NCBI GenBank assembly: GCA_963699105.1
Contig: CAVOTI010000001.1
Location: 558,001-622,000 of the forward strand
DNA from: Bog-756 sp963699105
GTDB lineage: Bacteria > Actinomycetota > Acidimicrobiia > Acidimicrobiales > RAAP-2
Length of the DNA: 64,000 nucleotides
Reading direction: 5' to 3'
Part shown: positions 8,622-16,526 of the stretch, piece after piece
Layout: the number at the start of each line of letters is the position of its first letter
How positions within the stretch are numbered: the stretch's first letter is position 1
The notes under the pieces: generated by a model
Databases searched by the model: none
What the model was told of the DNA's origin: nothing
The model's input: only the letters and a program-made list of their open reading frames with translations
Made by a program: the position numbers and the translations under genes

Positions 8622-8936
8622 ATGACCACCCGCCGGAGTTCCGCCGCCACCCAGCTCGAACTGCCGCTGACCGACCACGCCCCGGCCACGCCGGCCCGGG
8701 CCGCCCGGAGTGGCGTTCGGGCCGCCCGTCGCCCCTCCCCGGACCGTGTCCGTCGGGCAACCGGGCCCTCCGGTCCCCGACGGGTCGGCAGCGACAGTAC
8801 GCGGCTCGACGAACGGACCCGCGCCATCGGGCGTCAGGGAATCGCCGCCGCCCGGGCCCTGTTGGCCGCCAGCGGCACCGCCGACAATGGCGGCCGACCG
8901 GGAAGCGAGCGGGGCACCGCCGGGTGCGCTGCCTGA
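8622..8936 (+). CDS. Small Arg/Ala-rich protein of unknown function, 104 aa
   Basis: A short divergently transcribed gene. The N-terminal 70 residues are low-complexity, basic and Pro/Ala-rich. They are followed by a compact motif LDERTRAIGRQGIAAARALL, which recurs at the C-terminus of small actinobacterial hypothetical proteins and looks like a helical pair. No enzymatic motif is visible. It ends 26 bases before the ChbG-type gene, so co-transcription is likely. The pattern is that of a conserved actinobacterial orphan; being spurious is the alternative. Confidence 0.52.
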   Translation: MTTRRSSAATQLELPLTDHAPATPARAARSGVRAARRPSPDRVRRATGPSGPRRVGSDSTRLDERTRAIGRQGIAAARALLAASGTADNGGRPGSERGTAGCAA

Positions 8937-8962
8937 CCCCCAGTGGCGCTACGGTCGGGGCC

Positions 8963-9796
8963 ATGCCGACCGTCGCCGAACGTCTCGACTACCCGCCCGG
9001 GGCGAAGCTGCTCATCATCAACTGCGTCGACCTCGGGTTCTGCCATGCATCGACCGTGGGCGTCTACGAAGCGCTGGACCAGGGGGTGGGGACGAGTGCC
9101 TCATTGATCGTTCCGGCGCCGTGGGCGCGGGAGTCGGCATCTCGGTTCAGGGGCGAGGATGTCGGAGTCCAGCTGACCCTGAACGCCGAACACGATCTCT
9201 TCCGGTGGGGCCCGATCACCCAGGCCCCGTCGTTGCTCGATGGTGACGGGGGCTTTCCCCGCACCGTCAACGACGTCTGGGACCACGCCGACATCGACGA
9301 GGTCCGCCGGGAGTGCCGGGCTCAGCTCGAGCGGGCCGTCCTATGGGGATTCGACATCAGCCACCTCGACACCCATCTCGACGCCCTGCTCCTGCGGCCG
9401 GAGTTCTTCGACGTCTATCTCGAGTTGGCCGTCGACTTCGGCCTACCCCTGCGCCTGCTGGGCGCCGAGGCCGAACCGGCGGTGGGATTCCCCGTCCGTC
9501 GGCTGGCCGCCGAGGAACAGGTGCTGTTCGCCGACAACTTCGCCACCCTGCCGGCCCGGACCAACCGGAAGGTCTTCCTCGATTTCATCGCCTCTCTGGC
9601 ACCGGGCGTGACCGAGTTGAGACTGCGCCCGGCCATCGACACCCCTGAGCTGCGTGCCATCACCACCGATTGGGACGTGCGGGTGGCCGACCATGTACTG
9701 CTGGTCGCCGATCGCGGCCTCGACCAGGCCATCGACCAGGCCGGCGTCACGCGCATCGGCTACCGGGTTCTCCGCGACGCCATGCGTCGTTCCTAG
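8963..9796 (+). CDS. ChbG/YdjC (HpnK-like) carbohydrate deacetylase homologue with altered metal site
   Basis: The fold belongs to the ChbG/HpnK polysaccharide deacetylase family, whose members remove acetyl groups from sugars with a divalent metal. The ATG at 8963 places the first strand LLIIN at residues 16-20. Family members normally read N-x-D-D-x-G here and G-V-H-L-T-L later. This protein has NCVDLG (residues 20-25) and GVQLTL (Gln at residue 70), losing one acidic residue and one histidine expected to bind metal. The downstream SHLDTHLD motif (about residues 133-140) is intact. Length, 277 residues, is normal. Activity may be lost or changed. Confidence 0.82.
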   Translation: MPTVAERLDYPPGAKLLIINCVDLGFCHASTVGVYEALDQGVGTSASLIVPAPWARESASRFRGEDVGVQLTLNAEHDLFRWGPITQAPSLLDGDGGFPRTVNDVWDHADIDEVRRECRAQLERAVLWGFDISHLDTHLDALLLRPEFFDVYLELAVDFGLPLRLLGAEAEPAVGFPVRRLAAEEQVLFADNFATLPARTNRKVFLDFIASLAPGVTELRLRPAIDTPELRAITTDWDVRVADHVLLVADRGLDQAIDQAGVTRIGYRVLRDAMRRS

Positions 9797-9868
9797 GGTT
9801 TCGGCGGGGACGTCCGCCGGCGGCCGGGAGGTCGCCGGTATCCTGAGCGGCCACGGACAGGAGCAGGC

Positions 9869-10594
9869 GTGGCTGAAGGACAGCATTCCAAGCAGAAGCG
9901 CCGGGCGGCGACCTCGTCCCCCGGTGGCGGTCAGCAGGTGGAGCCGGTCCGGCTCGAGCACTTGATCCTCCTCGGAGCGTCAGGCACGGATCCGGTGGAC
10001 ATCCATGCCATGACCTTCGCCGACGACGGTATCGGCGTGATCCGCTACGTGGGGGAGCTGCCCCGGATCCTGCCGTGGGCGTCGGTGGCCACCCAGGTCG
10101 TCGAACAGTGGCAGGGTGGCGAGATCCCCGAGTGGTGGGTGGACCCCGAGCTCAACCGGGGTGAGACATCCGGGCCGCCCGGCGCCGTCACCGATCCTTC
10201 CGCCACCAGCCGGCCCCGGCTCCACGCCGAGTCCGGCGCCCTGATCGTCATCCAGACGTCCACTGGCATCTACCGGTTCATCGTGCCCGGGGGCGACCCT
10301 CGCCAGCTGTCCCAGCACCTCACGGCCCTGGCTGTTCGCCACCAGGGGCCGGCGGCCGCCTCCTCGGCGACCAGGGTGGTGGCATGGGGCCAGGATGCCG
10401 AGCGCCGCAAGGCCAGGCGCGCCCCCAAAAAACCCGACACCTGGTCGAGGGTCAAGCCCTACCTTTCAGTGTTCCTGGTCATCTGCGTGGGGGTCATCAT
10501 CGTCCTCATCCTCCTCCAGAGTGCGGGGACCATCCATCTCCCGTTCCTCGGAGGATCGAACTCGGGGACCATCGGCCCCCTCAGAAGTCGGTGA
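9869..10594 (+). CDS. Hypothetical tail-anchored membrane protein, 241 aa
   Basis: I do not recognise the family. The GTG-initiated protein has a basic, disordered N-terminus (about 25 residues), a beta-rich middle with TFADDGIGVIRYVGELPR and IVIQTSTGIYRFIVPGGD that looks PH-like, a basic linker, and one strong hydrophobic segment near residues 200-222 followed by a short Gly/Ser-rich end. The layout is a cytoplasmic domain anchored by a C-terminal helix. Its 3' end overlaps the convergent SCP2 gene by 14 bases. Codon use matches neighbouring genes. Confidence 0.75.
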   Translation: MAEGQHSKQKRRAATSSPGGGQQVEPVRLEHLILLGASGTDPVDIHAMTFADDGIGVIRYVGELPRILPWASVATQVVEQWQGGEIPEWWVDPELNRGETSGPPGAVTDPSATSRPRLHAESGALIVIQTSTGIYRFIVPGGDPRQLSQHLTALAVRHQGPAAASSATRVVAWGQDAERRKARRAPKKPDTWSRVKPYLSVFLVICVGVIIVLILLQSAGTIHLPFLGGSNSGTIGPLRSR

Positions 10595-10967
10595 CGGCGG
10601 CGATCCTGCGGCGCAGGTCCTGGTAGGCGTGGGTATTCGTCACCGGCAGCAGCGACATCATCACGCTCATGGAACCGGCGACCTTCATTCGACCCTGCAT
10701 GAAGGCCACGTTGGGATCGATCTCGCCCCGCTGCATCGCCGTGGCCACGTCCCACGCCATGGTCAAGGTGACATCGGGATCGGCCACGGTTCCGCCGGCG
10801 CTGTCGGTCAGCCGGCCGTCCTCCAGGACCCAGTAGTAGGACACGTCCCCGTCGGGACCCCCGGTGATCTCGTACTGGATGGCGGCGGACAGACCGGGGT
10901 GCGCAGGCTGGTCGGCCGCCATCGCCCTGGTCTCGTCGAACCACTCCGGAGACAGCCACTTGGTCAC
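10581..10967 (-). CDS. SCP2 sterol-binding domain protein
   Basis: A stand-alone sterol carrier protein 2 domain of 128 residues, expected to hold a lipid or acyl-CoA in a hydrophobic cavity. Family-like features are the strand series YYWVLEDGRL, DPDVTLTMAWDVATAMQRGEIDP and the final FMQGRMKVAGSMS segment. Such small SCP2 proteins accompany lipid and sterol metabolism in actinobacteria. It is convergent with, and overlaps the end of, the tail-anchored gene. The next minus-strand gene upstream is the Mca-like amidase 65 bases away. Confidence 0.85.
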   Translation of the reverse strand: MTKWLSPEWFDETRAMAADQPAHPGLSAAIQYEITGGPDGDVSYYWVLEDGRLTDSAGGTVADPDVTLTMAWDVATAMQRGEIDPNVAFMQGRMKVAGSMSVMMSLLPVTNTHAYQDLRRRIAAVTDF

Positions 10968-11032
10968 GGCACCCCTAACTCCTCGTCCGGGTCGATGCTA
11001 CCGGCGGTCCCGAGCGGGCGGGGGGAACACCG

Positions 11033-11963
11033 TCAGCTGGTCGCCCCTCGGCCGGCGCCCACCCCGGCGAACAGGTCGGTCTCGACGGGCCGGGCCGGGC
11101 CGTCGCTCCCCCCGTCGGGGGCCGGAGCAACCATGGTGCCGTCGGCTTCGACGACCAGGGCCAATCGGTAGTCGTCGAAGGGGTGTATGGACCTCATCAC
11201 CTCGGGCGGCAGCCCGAACCAGAAAGGTGAGTTCGGATCGACCTGGGTGGCGTGGGCCAGCAAGGCCTGACGCCGCACGTCGGCGTACTCGGAGATGTCT
11301 ATGGAGGTGGTGATGGTCTCGGCCGGCATGTCCTCCCAGCGCTTTCGCCACGCCTCGTCGAAGGGCGATTCGAGGCCCAGCTCCTCGAATTTCTGATGGA
11401 TCTCCTTGAACCGGGTGGCCGAGAACACCGTGTAGTACAGCTTGAGGGGCTGCCACGGATCCCCGGCCGCCTCATAGCGGTCGGGATCCCCGGCCGACCG
11501 GAAGGCGGCCAGCCCCACCTCGTGGACCCGGAGGTGGTCGGGATGGGGATAGCCCGACTGCTCGTCCCCGTAGATGACCATGACCTGTGGCCGGGTGCGG
11601 CGGACTACGGCCACCAACCGCTCGACGGCCTCGTCCAGCGGCGCCTGGGCGAACGATTCGGCATGGGCGTTCGATTCCGACCCGGCCATGCCCGAGTCGC
11701 GGTAGCCCAGCAGATCGACTTCGTCGTACCCGATGATGGCCGTGGCCTGGGCCAACTCCTCGAGCCGCAGGTCCGGGAGCCGGGCCACGGTCTCGGGGGC
11801 GGCCATGGCCGGGTTCAGGACCTCGCCTTCCTCACCCCCGGTGCAGCAGACGAGGACCGTGTGGACGCCTTCGGCGTGGTAACGGGCCACCGTGCCTGCT
11901 CCCTTGGACGACTCGTCGTCGGGATGGGCGTGGACGGTCAACAGGCAGAGCGCTTCGGGCACG
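11033..11963 (-). CDS. mca: Mycothiol S-conjugate amidase (Mca-like PIG-L protein)
   Basis: Hydrolyses mycothiol S-conjugates to release mercapturic acids during detoxification; known for Mca of mycobacteria. The N-terminal VHAHPDDESSKGAGT motif is the Mca version of the zinc site (MshB has a different sequence after DDES), followed by CCTGGEEGEVLNP and GYPHPDHLRVHE. The chosen GTG at 11963 aligns with the usual short N-terminus; an ATG at 12001 gives 13 extra residues and neither has a clear ribosome site. The presence of this gene implies that the organism makes mycothiol. The divergent pspA gene begins at 12031. Confidence 0.87.
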
Positions 11964-12030
11964 TTGATCACGCTACCGGGCAGTGACGCCCTAAGCTTCA
12001 TGAACGAAGATCGAGGAAGGATCCATCAGC

Positions 12031-12783
12031 ATGGGCGTCATGAAGCGTATGTCGGGAATTGTCCAGGCCAAGACCAACAAACTGCTCGACAAGGCCGAGG
12101 ATCCGAGGGAGTCGCTCGACCTCTCCTATCAAAAGCAGCTGGAGAGCCTGCAAAAGGTCCGCCGGAGCGTCGCCGACGTAACCACGGCCAAGAAGCGCAT
12201 CGAGCTCCAAGCCTCCCAGCTGCAGGGCCAGGCCGACAAGCTCCAGTCCCAGGCCAAGGCGGCCCTCACCCAGGGCAACGAAGACCTGGCCCGCGAGGCC
12301 CTGGCCCGGCGGACGGCGCTGGCCGACCAGCTGAGTGACCTCCAGACCCAGCACGAGCAGGTGTCGGCCCAGGAGCAGAAGCTCATCGACACTGCCCAGA
12401 AGCTCCAGACCCAGGTTGACTCGTTCCGCACCAAGAAGGAGACGATGAAGGCCACCTACACGGCGGCCGAGGCGCAGACCAAGATCGGAGAAGCGGTGTC
12501 GGGCATCTCCGAGTCCATGAGCGACGCCGGCATGTCCATGCAACGTGCCCAAGACAAGATCGACGGCATGCAGGCCCGGGCCGGCGCCATGGACGAGCTA
12601 CTGGCGTCGGGGGCCCTGACCGATCTGTCCAATCCGGTCGACGACATTCAGGCGCAGCTGAACAAGGCGTCAACCACTTCGACGGTCGATGCCGAGTTGG
12701 CGGCATTGAAGGCCGAGGTCGGGACGGGCGCTCCACCCCCGGCCGAGCTCAATCCGGCCGAAGAGGGGGATGCTCCGTCGTGA
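12031..12783 (+). CDS. pspA: PspA/IM30 family envelope-stress protein
   Basis: A peripheral membrane coiled-coil protein that oligomerises on damaged membranes. The 250 residues are almost entirely helical with long Gln/Ala/Leu heptads, starting with the amphipathic segment MSGIVQAKTNKLLDKAEDP typical of PspA. The C-terminal 60 residues form a linker and a short acidic end. A strong ribosome site GAGGAAGG precedes the ATG. The gene is first in a four-gene operon: it overlaps pspAA by four bases, followed by htpX and pspAB, an arrangement conserved in actinobacteria. Confidence 0.93.
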   Translation: MGVMKRMSGIVQAKTNKLLDKAEDPRESLDLSYQKQLESLQKVRRSVADVTTAKKRIELQASQLQGQADKLQSQAKAALTQGNEDLAREALARRTALADQLSDLQTQHEQVSAQEQKLIDTAQKLQTQVDSFRTKKETMKATYTAAEAQTKIGEAVSGISESMSDAGMSMQRAQDKIDGMQARAGAMDELLASGALTDLSNPVDDIQAQLNKASTTSTVDAELAALKAEVGTGAPPPAELNPAEEGDAPS

Positions 12784-13070
12784 TCGTCCGGATCCTGGGC
12801 GAGGGACAGTACGTCGTCGCCGACGACCTGCGGTCCACCCTCGACAAGTTGGACACCGCATTGGTGGAGGCGGTCGACAGCGGTGACGAGCAGCAGTTCG
12901 CCGCCGCCCTCGGGGCGCTGACCGATGAGGTCCGCCGGGCCGGCGAACCGGTGGCTGAGGACTCGTTCGCCCCGTCCGACCTGGTAATCCCGTTCGCCGA
13001 TGCCACCCTGGAAGAGACCAAGGGGCTCCTGGCCCAGCCAGGAGCCGACTCGGCCTCCGACGATCACTGA
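12780..13070 (+). CDS. pspAA: PspA-associated protein PspAA
   Basis: Small (96 aa) partner of PspA found in the PspA-HtpX operons of actinobacteria and related phyla. It begins MIVRILGEGQYVVADD, a beta-hairpin typical of the family, followed by an acidic helical region (LDKLDTALVEAVDSGDE) and an FAPSDLVIPFADAT segment near the end. The GTG start overlaps the pspA stop. No catalytic motif is present; a regulatory or adaptor role is known only by association. Confidence 0.88.
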   Translation: MIVRILGEGQYVVADDLRSTLDKLDTALVEAVDSGDEQQFAAALGALTDEVRRAGEPVAEDSFAPSDLVIPFADATLEETKGLLAQPGADSASDDH

Positions 13071-13080
13071 GGAACACGTC

Positions 13081-14013
13081 ATGAGCACCGCCCGCAACAT
13101 CCCCGCCGATCGTGGTCTGACCCTCCGCATGTTCACGACCGGTCTCCTGCTGGTCATCTTGTACGGCGCCGTGGTGGGACTGCTGATCGCCTTCGGGGTC
13201 CCGCTGGTGGCGGTGCTGGTCTTCGCCGCCGCCATTCTCTTCGTCCAGTACTGGTTCTCCGACAAGATCGCCCTGTTCGGGATGGGCGGACGCCTCGTCA
13301 CCCCCGAACAGGCGCCCCAGCTCCACGGAGCGATCGACCGTCTGTGCGCCCTGGCCGATATGAAGAAGCCACGGGTGGCCATCGCCAACACCGACGTCCC
13401 CAACGCCTTCGCCACCGGGCGCAGCCCCAACAACGCCGTGGTCTGCGCCACCACCGGCCTCATGCGCCGTCTCGACGAGCCCGAGCTCGAAGCCGTATTG
13501 GCCCATGAGCTGTCCCACGTGGCCCACCGCGACGTGGCGGTGATGACCATCGCCAGCTTTTTGGGAATGGTGGCCGGCCTGATCACCCGCATCATGCTGT
13601 GGACCGGTCTGCTCGGAGGATTCGGCGGTGGCCGGAACAACAGCCAGGGAGGTCAGAACGTGGCCCTGGTCGAGCTGGGCGTGCTCGTGGTCTCGGTGGT
13701 CGTCTACGCCATCAGCTTCCTTCTCACCATGGCCCTGTCCCGCTATCGCGAGCTGGCGGCGGACCGCTCCGGCGCCCTGCTGACGGGCCGGCCGTCGGCC
13801 CTGGCGTCCGCCCTGGTCAAGGTGACCGGGGATCTGGCCCGCATCCCCTCCCGCGACCTGCGAGCCACCGAGACCTTCAACGCCTTCTACTTCACGCCGG
13901 CCATCGTGAAGAACGGCGTCAGCCTGTCCAACCTGTTCTCCACCCATCCGTCGCTCGACAAGCGCCTCGCCCAGTTGGCCACCATCGAGGCCGAGCTGGG
14001 CCGGGCGGTGTGA
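13081..14013 (+). CDS. htpX: Membrane zinc metalloprotease HtpX
   Basis: Degrades damaged membrane proteins. The ATG at 13081 is preceded by GAGGA; longer in-frame starts would run into pspAA. Two hydrophobic helices lie near the N-terminus. The zinc motif AHELSHVAH has its first ligand near residue 142, the third ligand is the Glu in RELAADRSGA, and two further hydrophobic segments lie between. The final TFNAFYFTP and FSTHPSLDKRLAQL parts match the family. Length 310 residues is typical. Placement between pspAA and pspAB links proteolysis to envelope stress. Confidence 0.95.
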   Translation: MSTARNIPADRGLTLRMFTTGLLLVILYGAVVGLLIAFGVPLVAVLVFAAAILFVQYWFSDKIALFGMGGRLVTPEQAPQLHGAIDRLCALADMKKPRVAIANTDVPNAFATGRSPNNAVVCATTGLMRRLDEPELEAVLAHELSHVAHRDVAVMTIASFLGMVAGLITRIMLWTGLLGGFGGGRNNSQGGQNVALVELGVLVVSVVVYAISFLLTMALSRYRELAADRSGALLTGRPSALASALVKVTGDLARIPSRDLRATETFNAFYFTPAIVKNGVSLSNLFSTHPSLDKRLAQLATIEAELGRAV

Positions 14014-14053
14014 CCGTCCAGCTCCGGATCGATCCCGAAGGAGACAGGCGCTG

Positions 14054-14683
14054 ATGGGTCTGCTCAACACCCTCCTCGGACGCACCAAGCCGGTCCAATC
14101 CAATCTGGACGCCCTCTTTGCCCTGCCTTCGGCCTCGATCACCCTCCAGAGCGCGGCCGGCATGTCCTGCTCGGGAAACGCGGGCGTGTGCTTCAAGCCG
14201 CCCAGCGGACAGGGGTTCGAGGACATGCAGGCCGAGGTGGTCAAACTCCTGTCCATGGACGGGTCCGCCGGGCTGCGCAGGGCCAAGGACAGCTACGACT
14301 ACGACTGGCTGTTGGTCGAGAATGCCGACATCGAGGAGCTGGTCACCCAAGTGCACCTGGTGAACTCGTCGCTGTCCGACGCCGGCTGGGGACCCCAACT
14401 CCTCTGTTCGGTCTTCGGCCTGGCCGAGCTCCCGAGCGAGACCGACGATTCCGGAGACTCGACCACCGGCCTGCCCACGGCCGGGCCGGGTTCGGTGCTG
14501 CCGTCGACCGCCTTCCTCGTATACCTGTTCAAGCGGGGGACGTTCTATCCGTTCGTGCCGGTGGGCCCCGAACGGCGCGACATCGAACAGGAGCTCCGGC
14601 TGAAGAGCCTGGTGGCGGACGACCTGGTCATCGAGTCCGATCTCGACCGCTGGTTCCCCCTGTGGGACCTCCCCGTCGGCTGA
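14054..14683 (+). CDS. pspAB: PspA-associated protein PspAB
   Basis: The fourth gene of the PspA operon; 209 residues starting MGLLNTLLGRTKP, the family's usual opening. The protein has no transmembrane segment. Recognisable parts are DSYDYDWLLVENADIEELV and a C-terminal half ending in a DRWFPLWDLP motif. Its role is unknown beyond co-occurrence with PspA and HtpX. A GAAGGAGA ribosome site precedes the ATG at 14054. It converges with the pterin dehydratase gene across a short GC repeat. Confidence 0.9.
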   Translation: MGLLNTLLGRTKPVQSNLDALFALPSASITLQSAAGMSCSGNAGVCFKPPSGQGFEDMQAEVVKLLSMDGSAGLRRAKDSYDYDWLLVENADIEELVTQVHLVNSSLSDAGWGPQLLCSVFGLAELPSETDDSGDSTTGLPTAGPGSVLPSTAFLVYLFKRGTFYPFVPVGPERRDIEQELRLKSLVADDLVIESDLDRWFPLWDLPVG

Positions 14684-14686
14684 GTC

Positions 14687-14739
14687 GGCCTGTCCCGGCC
14701 TGTCCCGGCCTGTGCCGGCCCGTCCGGCCTGTCCGGCCT
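14687..14739. repeat. Short decamer-like GC repeat between convergent genes
   Basis: The 10-bp unit TGTCCCGGCC occurs twice (14691-14710), then TGTGCCGGCC, then two shorter variants GTCCGGCCT. It fills nearly the whole gap between pspAB and the pterin dehydratase gene. No hairpin with a T-run is evident. Confidence 0.8.
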
Positions 14740-15050
14740 CAGGACGGTGAGTCCGTATCGGTGGCCAGCCCGTCGATGGCCCGGGCCAGTTGGAGGTCGA
14801 GGCGCGTGATCCCACCGGAGTCGTGGGTGATGAGACTGAGGGTCACACGGTTGTAGCGAATATCGATATCCGGGTGGTGATCGGCGGCCTCGGCCAGCGC
14901 CCCCACCCGTTCGACGAAGGCCAGGGCTCCGACGAAGTCGCCACAGGCCACCGTCTTGACCAGCCTCCCCCCGATCAGGTGCCAGTCCGGGCCGTCCTCA
15001 GCCGCCAGTTCCTCGAGTACCTCCGCCTCGCTGAGAAGGGGCTGCTTCAC
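14739..15050 (-). CDS. 4a-hydroxytetrahydrobiopterin dehydratase (pterin-4a-carbinolamine dehydratase)
   Basis: Dehydrates 4a-hydroxytetrahydropterin during cofactor recycling. The 103-residue protein carries the family core: FVERVGALAEAADHHPDIDIRYNRVTLSLITHDSGGIT, whose AADHHPD block supplies the catalytic histidines. Its GTG start overlaps the stop of the cytochrome P450 gene (GTGA), so the two are translationally coupled. No aromatic amino-acid hydroxylase is visible in the window. In many actinobacteria the protein is suspected of moonlighting; pairing with a P450 is unusual. Confidence 0.92.
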   Translation of the reverse strand: MKQPLLSEAEVLEELAAEDGPDWHLIGGRLVKTVACGDFVGALAFVERVGALAEAADHHPDIDIRYNRVTLSLITHDSGGITRLDLQLARAIDGLATDTDSPS

Positions 15051-16261
15051 GCCAGGGCTGCCCCCACCGGCTGAGTGGGGGTGAAGACCACCGGCATGGT
15101 CTCGTAGCCGGAGACGAAGTTGGCGGCCCGTTTGGGCGGCTCGACCCCGTCAGCCAGGGCCAGGTCGGGAAGGCGGGCCAACAACCGATCGAACATGACA
15201 CTCAGCTCCATGCGAGCCAACCGGTTCCCGAGGCAGAAGTGCGACCCGAATCCGAACGCCATGTGGTCGTTCGGCGTGCGGGAGATATCGAACTCCTCGG
15301 GTCGTTCGAACACCCGCTCGTCCCGGTTGGCCGACGGGTACAGCAGCAGCAACTTCTCCCCTTTGTGGAGGGTCTGGCCGTGGAGTTCGACGTCCCGGGT
15401 CATCTGCCGGGCCATGTTCTTGATGGGAGATACCCACCGCAACATCTCCTCGACCGCCGACGGCATCAACGAACGGTCGCCGGCCAGCGCCTGTAGCTGC
15501 ACGGGATGACGGAGCAGTTCGTACATCCCTCCACTGATCACGTGACGAGTCGTCTCGTCCCCGCCGATCAGGATCAGCAGCGATTCGTAGATCAGCGATT
15601 CCGCATCGAGGCGATCGCCTTCGATCTCGGCATGGACGAGCGTTCCGATCAGGTCGTCGGACTGCTGGTCCCGCCGTCGCTGCTCCGCCACCGCGGTGAT
15701 GTACTCGGCGTACTCCATGGCCGCCAGACTGGCCCGGTCCATGGCCCCGGGATCGGGGGATCCCAGTGCCTTCAGCATGTCGTCGGACCATCGCAACAGG
15801 TCGTCGCGGTCCTCGGGGGCAACCCCGAGCATGTCGCCGATCACGATCATCGGCAGAGGAGCGGCGATGTCCCTCACGAAGTCGGCCGAACCCACCTGGC
15901 ACACCCGATCGATGATGGCGTCACAGATGGAGCGGATGCCCTCTTCGCTCTCCCGGATGCGTCCTGGGGTGAACCCCTCGCTCACCAGACGACGACGCCG
16001 CACATGCTCGGGGGCATCGGTGTCGATCATCATGGGGAGCGCTCCGCTGTCAGGTCGGATGCCACCGGCGTTGGAGAAGAGCTCAGGATCCTTGGAGATC
16101 TCCTTGATGTCGGCGTAGCGGGTGATGCCCCAAACCCCGGACGATTCGTCGAAATAGGCCGGAACATGCTCACGCATCCAGGCGAAGGCCGGGAAGGGAT
16201 TGCCCCCGTAGAACATCCCGTCGGTCAATCCGATGCTCAGGTCGGCTGGCGCTGTGGTCAT
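15047..16261 (-). CDS. Cytochrome P450, CYP142-like
   Basis: A soluble haem monooxygenase. The I-helix has GGDETTRH, the K-helix EEMLRW (ExxR), and the haem loop FGFGSHFCLGNRLAR with the cysteine ligand near residue 343. From memory, the segments MIDTDAPEHVRRRRLV and NFVSGYETMPVVFTP match mycobacterial CYP142 steroid 26-monooxygenase closely, so oxidation of a sterol side chain is the best guess. The ATG at 16261 gives 404 residues, the usual size; a longer reading has a poor N-terminus. Stop and next start overlap. Confidence 0.9.
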   Translation of the reverse strand: MTTAPADLSIGLTDGMFYGGNPFPAFAWMREHVPAYFDESSGVWGITRYADIKEISKDPELFSNAGGIRPDSGALPMMIDTDAPEHVRRRRLVSEGFTPGRIRESEEGIRSICDAIIDRVCQVGSADFVRDIAAPLPMIVIGDMLGVAPEDRDDLLRWSDDMLKALGSPDPGAMDRASLAAMEYAEYITAVAEQRRRDQQSDDLIGTLVHAEIEGDRLDAESLIYESLLILIGGDETTRHVISGGMYELLRHPVQLQALAGDRSLMPSAVEEMLRWVSPIKNMARQMTRDVELHGQTLHKGEKLLLLYPSANRDERVFERPEEFDISRTPNDHMAFGFGSHFCLGNRLARMELSVMFDRLLARLPDLALADGVEPPKRAANFVSGYETMPVVFTPTQPVGAALA

Positions 16262-16526
16262 GTGGCTCCCTGGGGTTTCATCCCGTACTCGTGGCCGGGC
16301 TCGGGTCTTGTCCCTGACGTCGCTGCCGGTCGGCCCGGAGCCGCCCATCCGCTGTCCGCAAGCCCCACCAGTCGGGCTCGGAGGCGCTCGGTGGGCACCG
16401 CGTCGACGTGGCCGCAGTATAGGTTCTGGCCGTCCGCACCGGCGAAGGTGGGGTGCCGGTCGCCCGATCCCTGGGTCGCCCGGTGGCTCGGTCCCTCGGG
16501 TCGCCGGCCCCTCGATCGTGGGTCGA
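16262..16526. other. Non-coding gap with short GC-rich repeats
   Basis: The 265 bases between the P450 start and the fumC 3' end hold no convincing gene. The part near 16457-16525 is built of imperfect repeats around GGTCGCCCG/GGTCGCCGG. The P450 promoter should lie here, but no clear box can be named. Confidence 0.5.

Noticed and set aside
12670..14286. 538-residue frame antisense to htpX and pspAB
   Set aside because: Low-complexity product; the sense strand has HELSH and complete gene structure.
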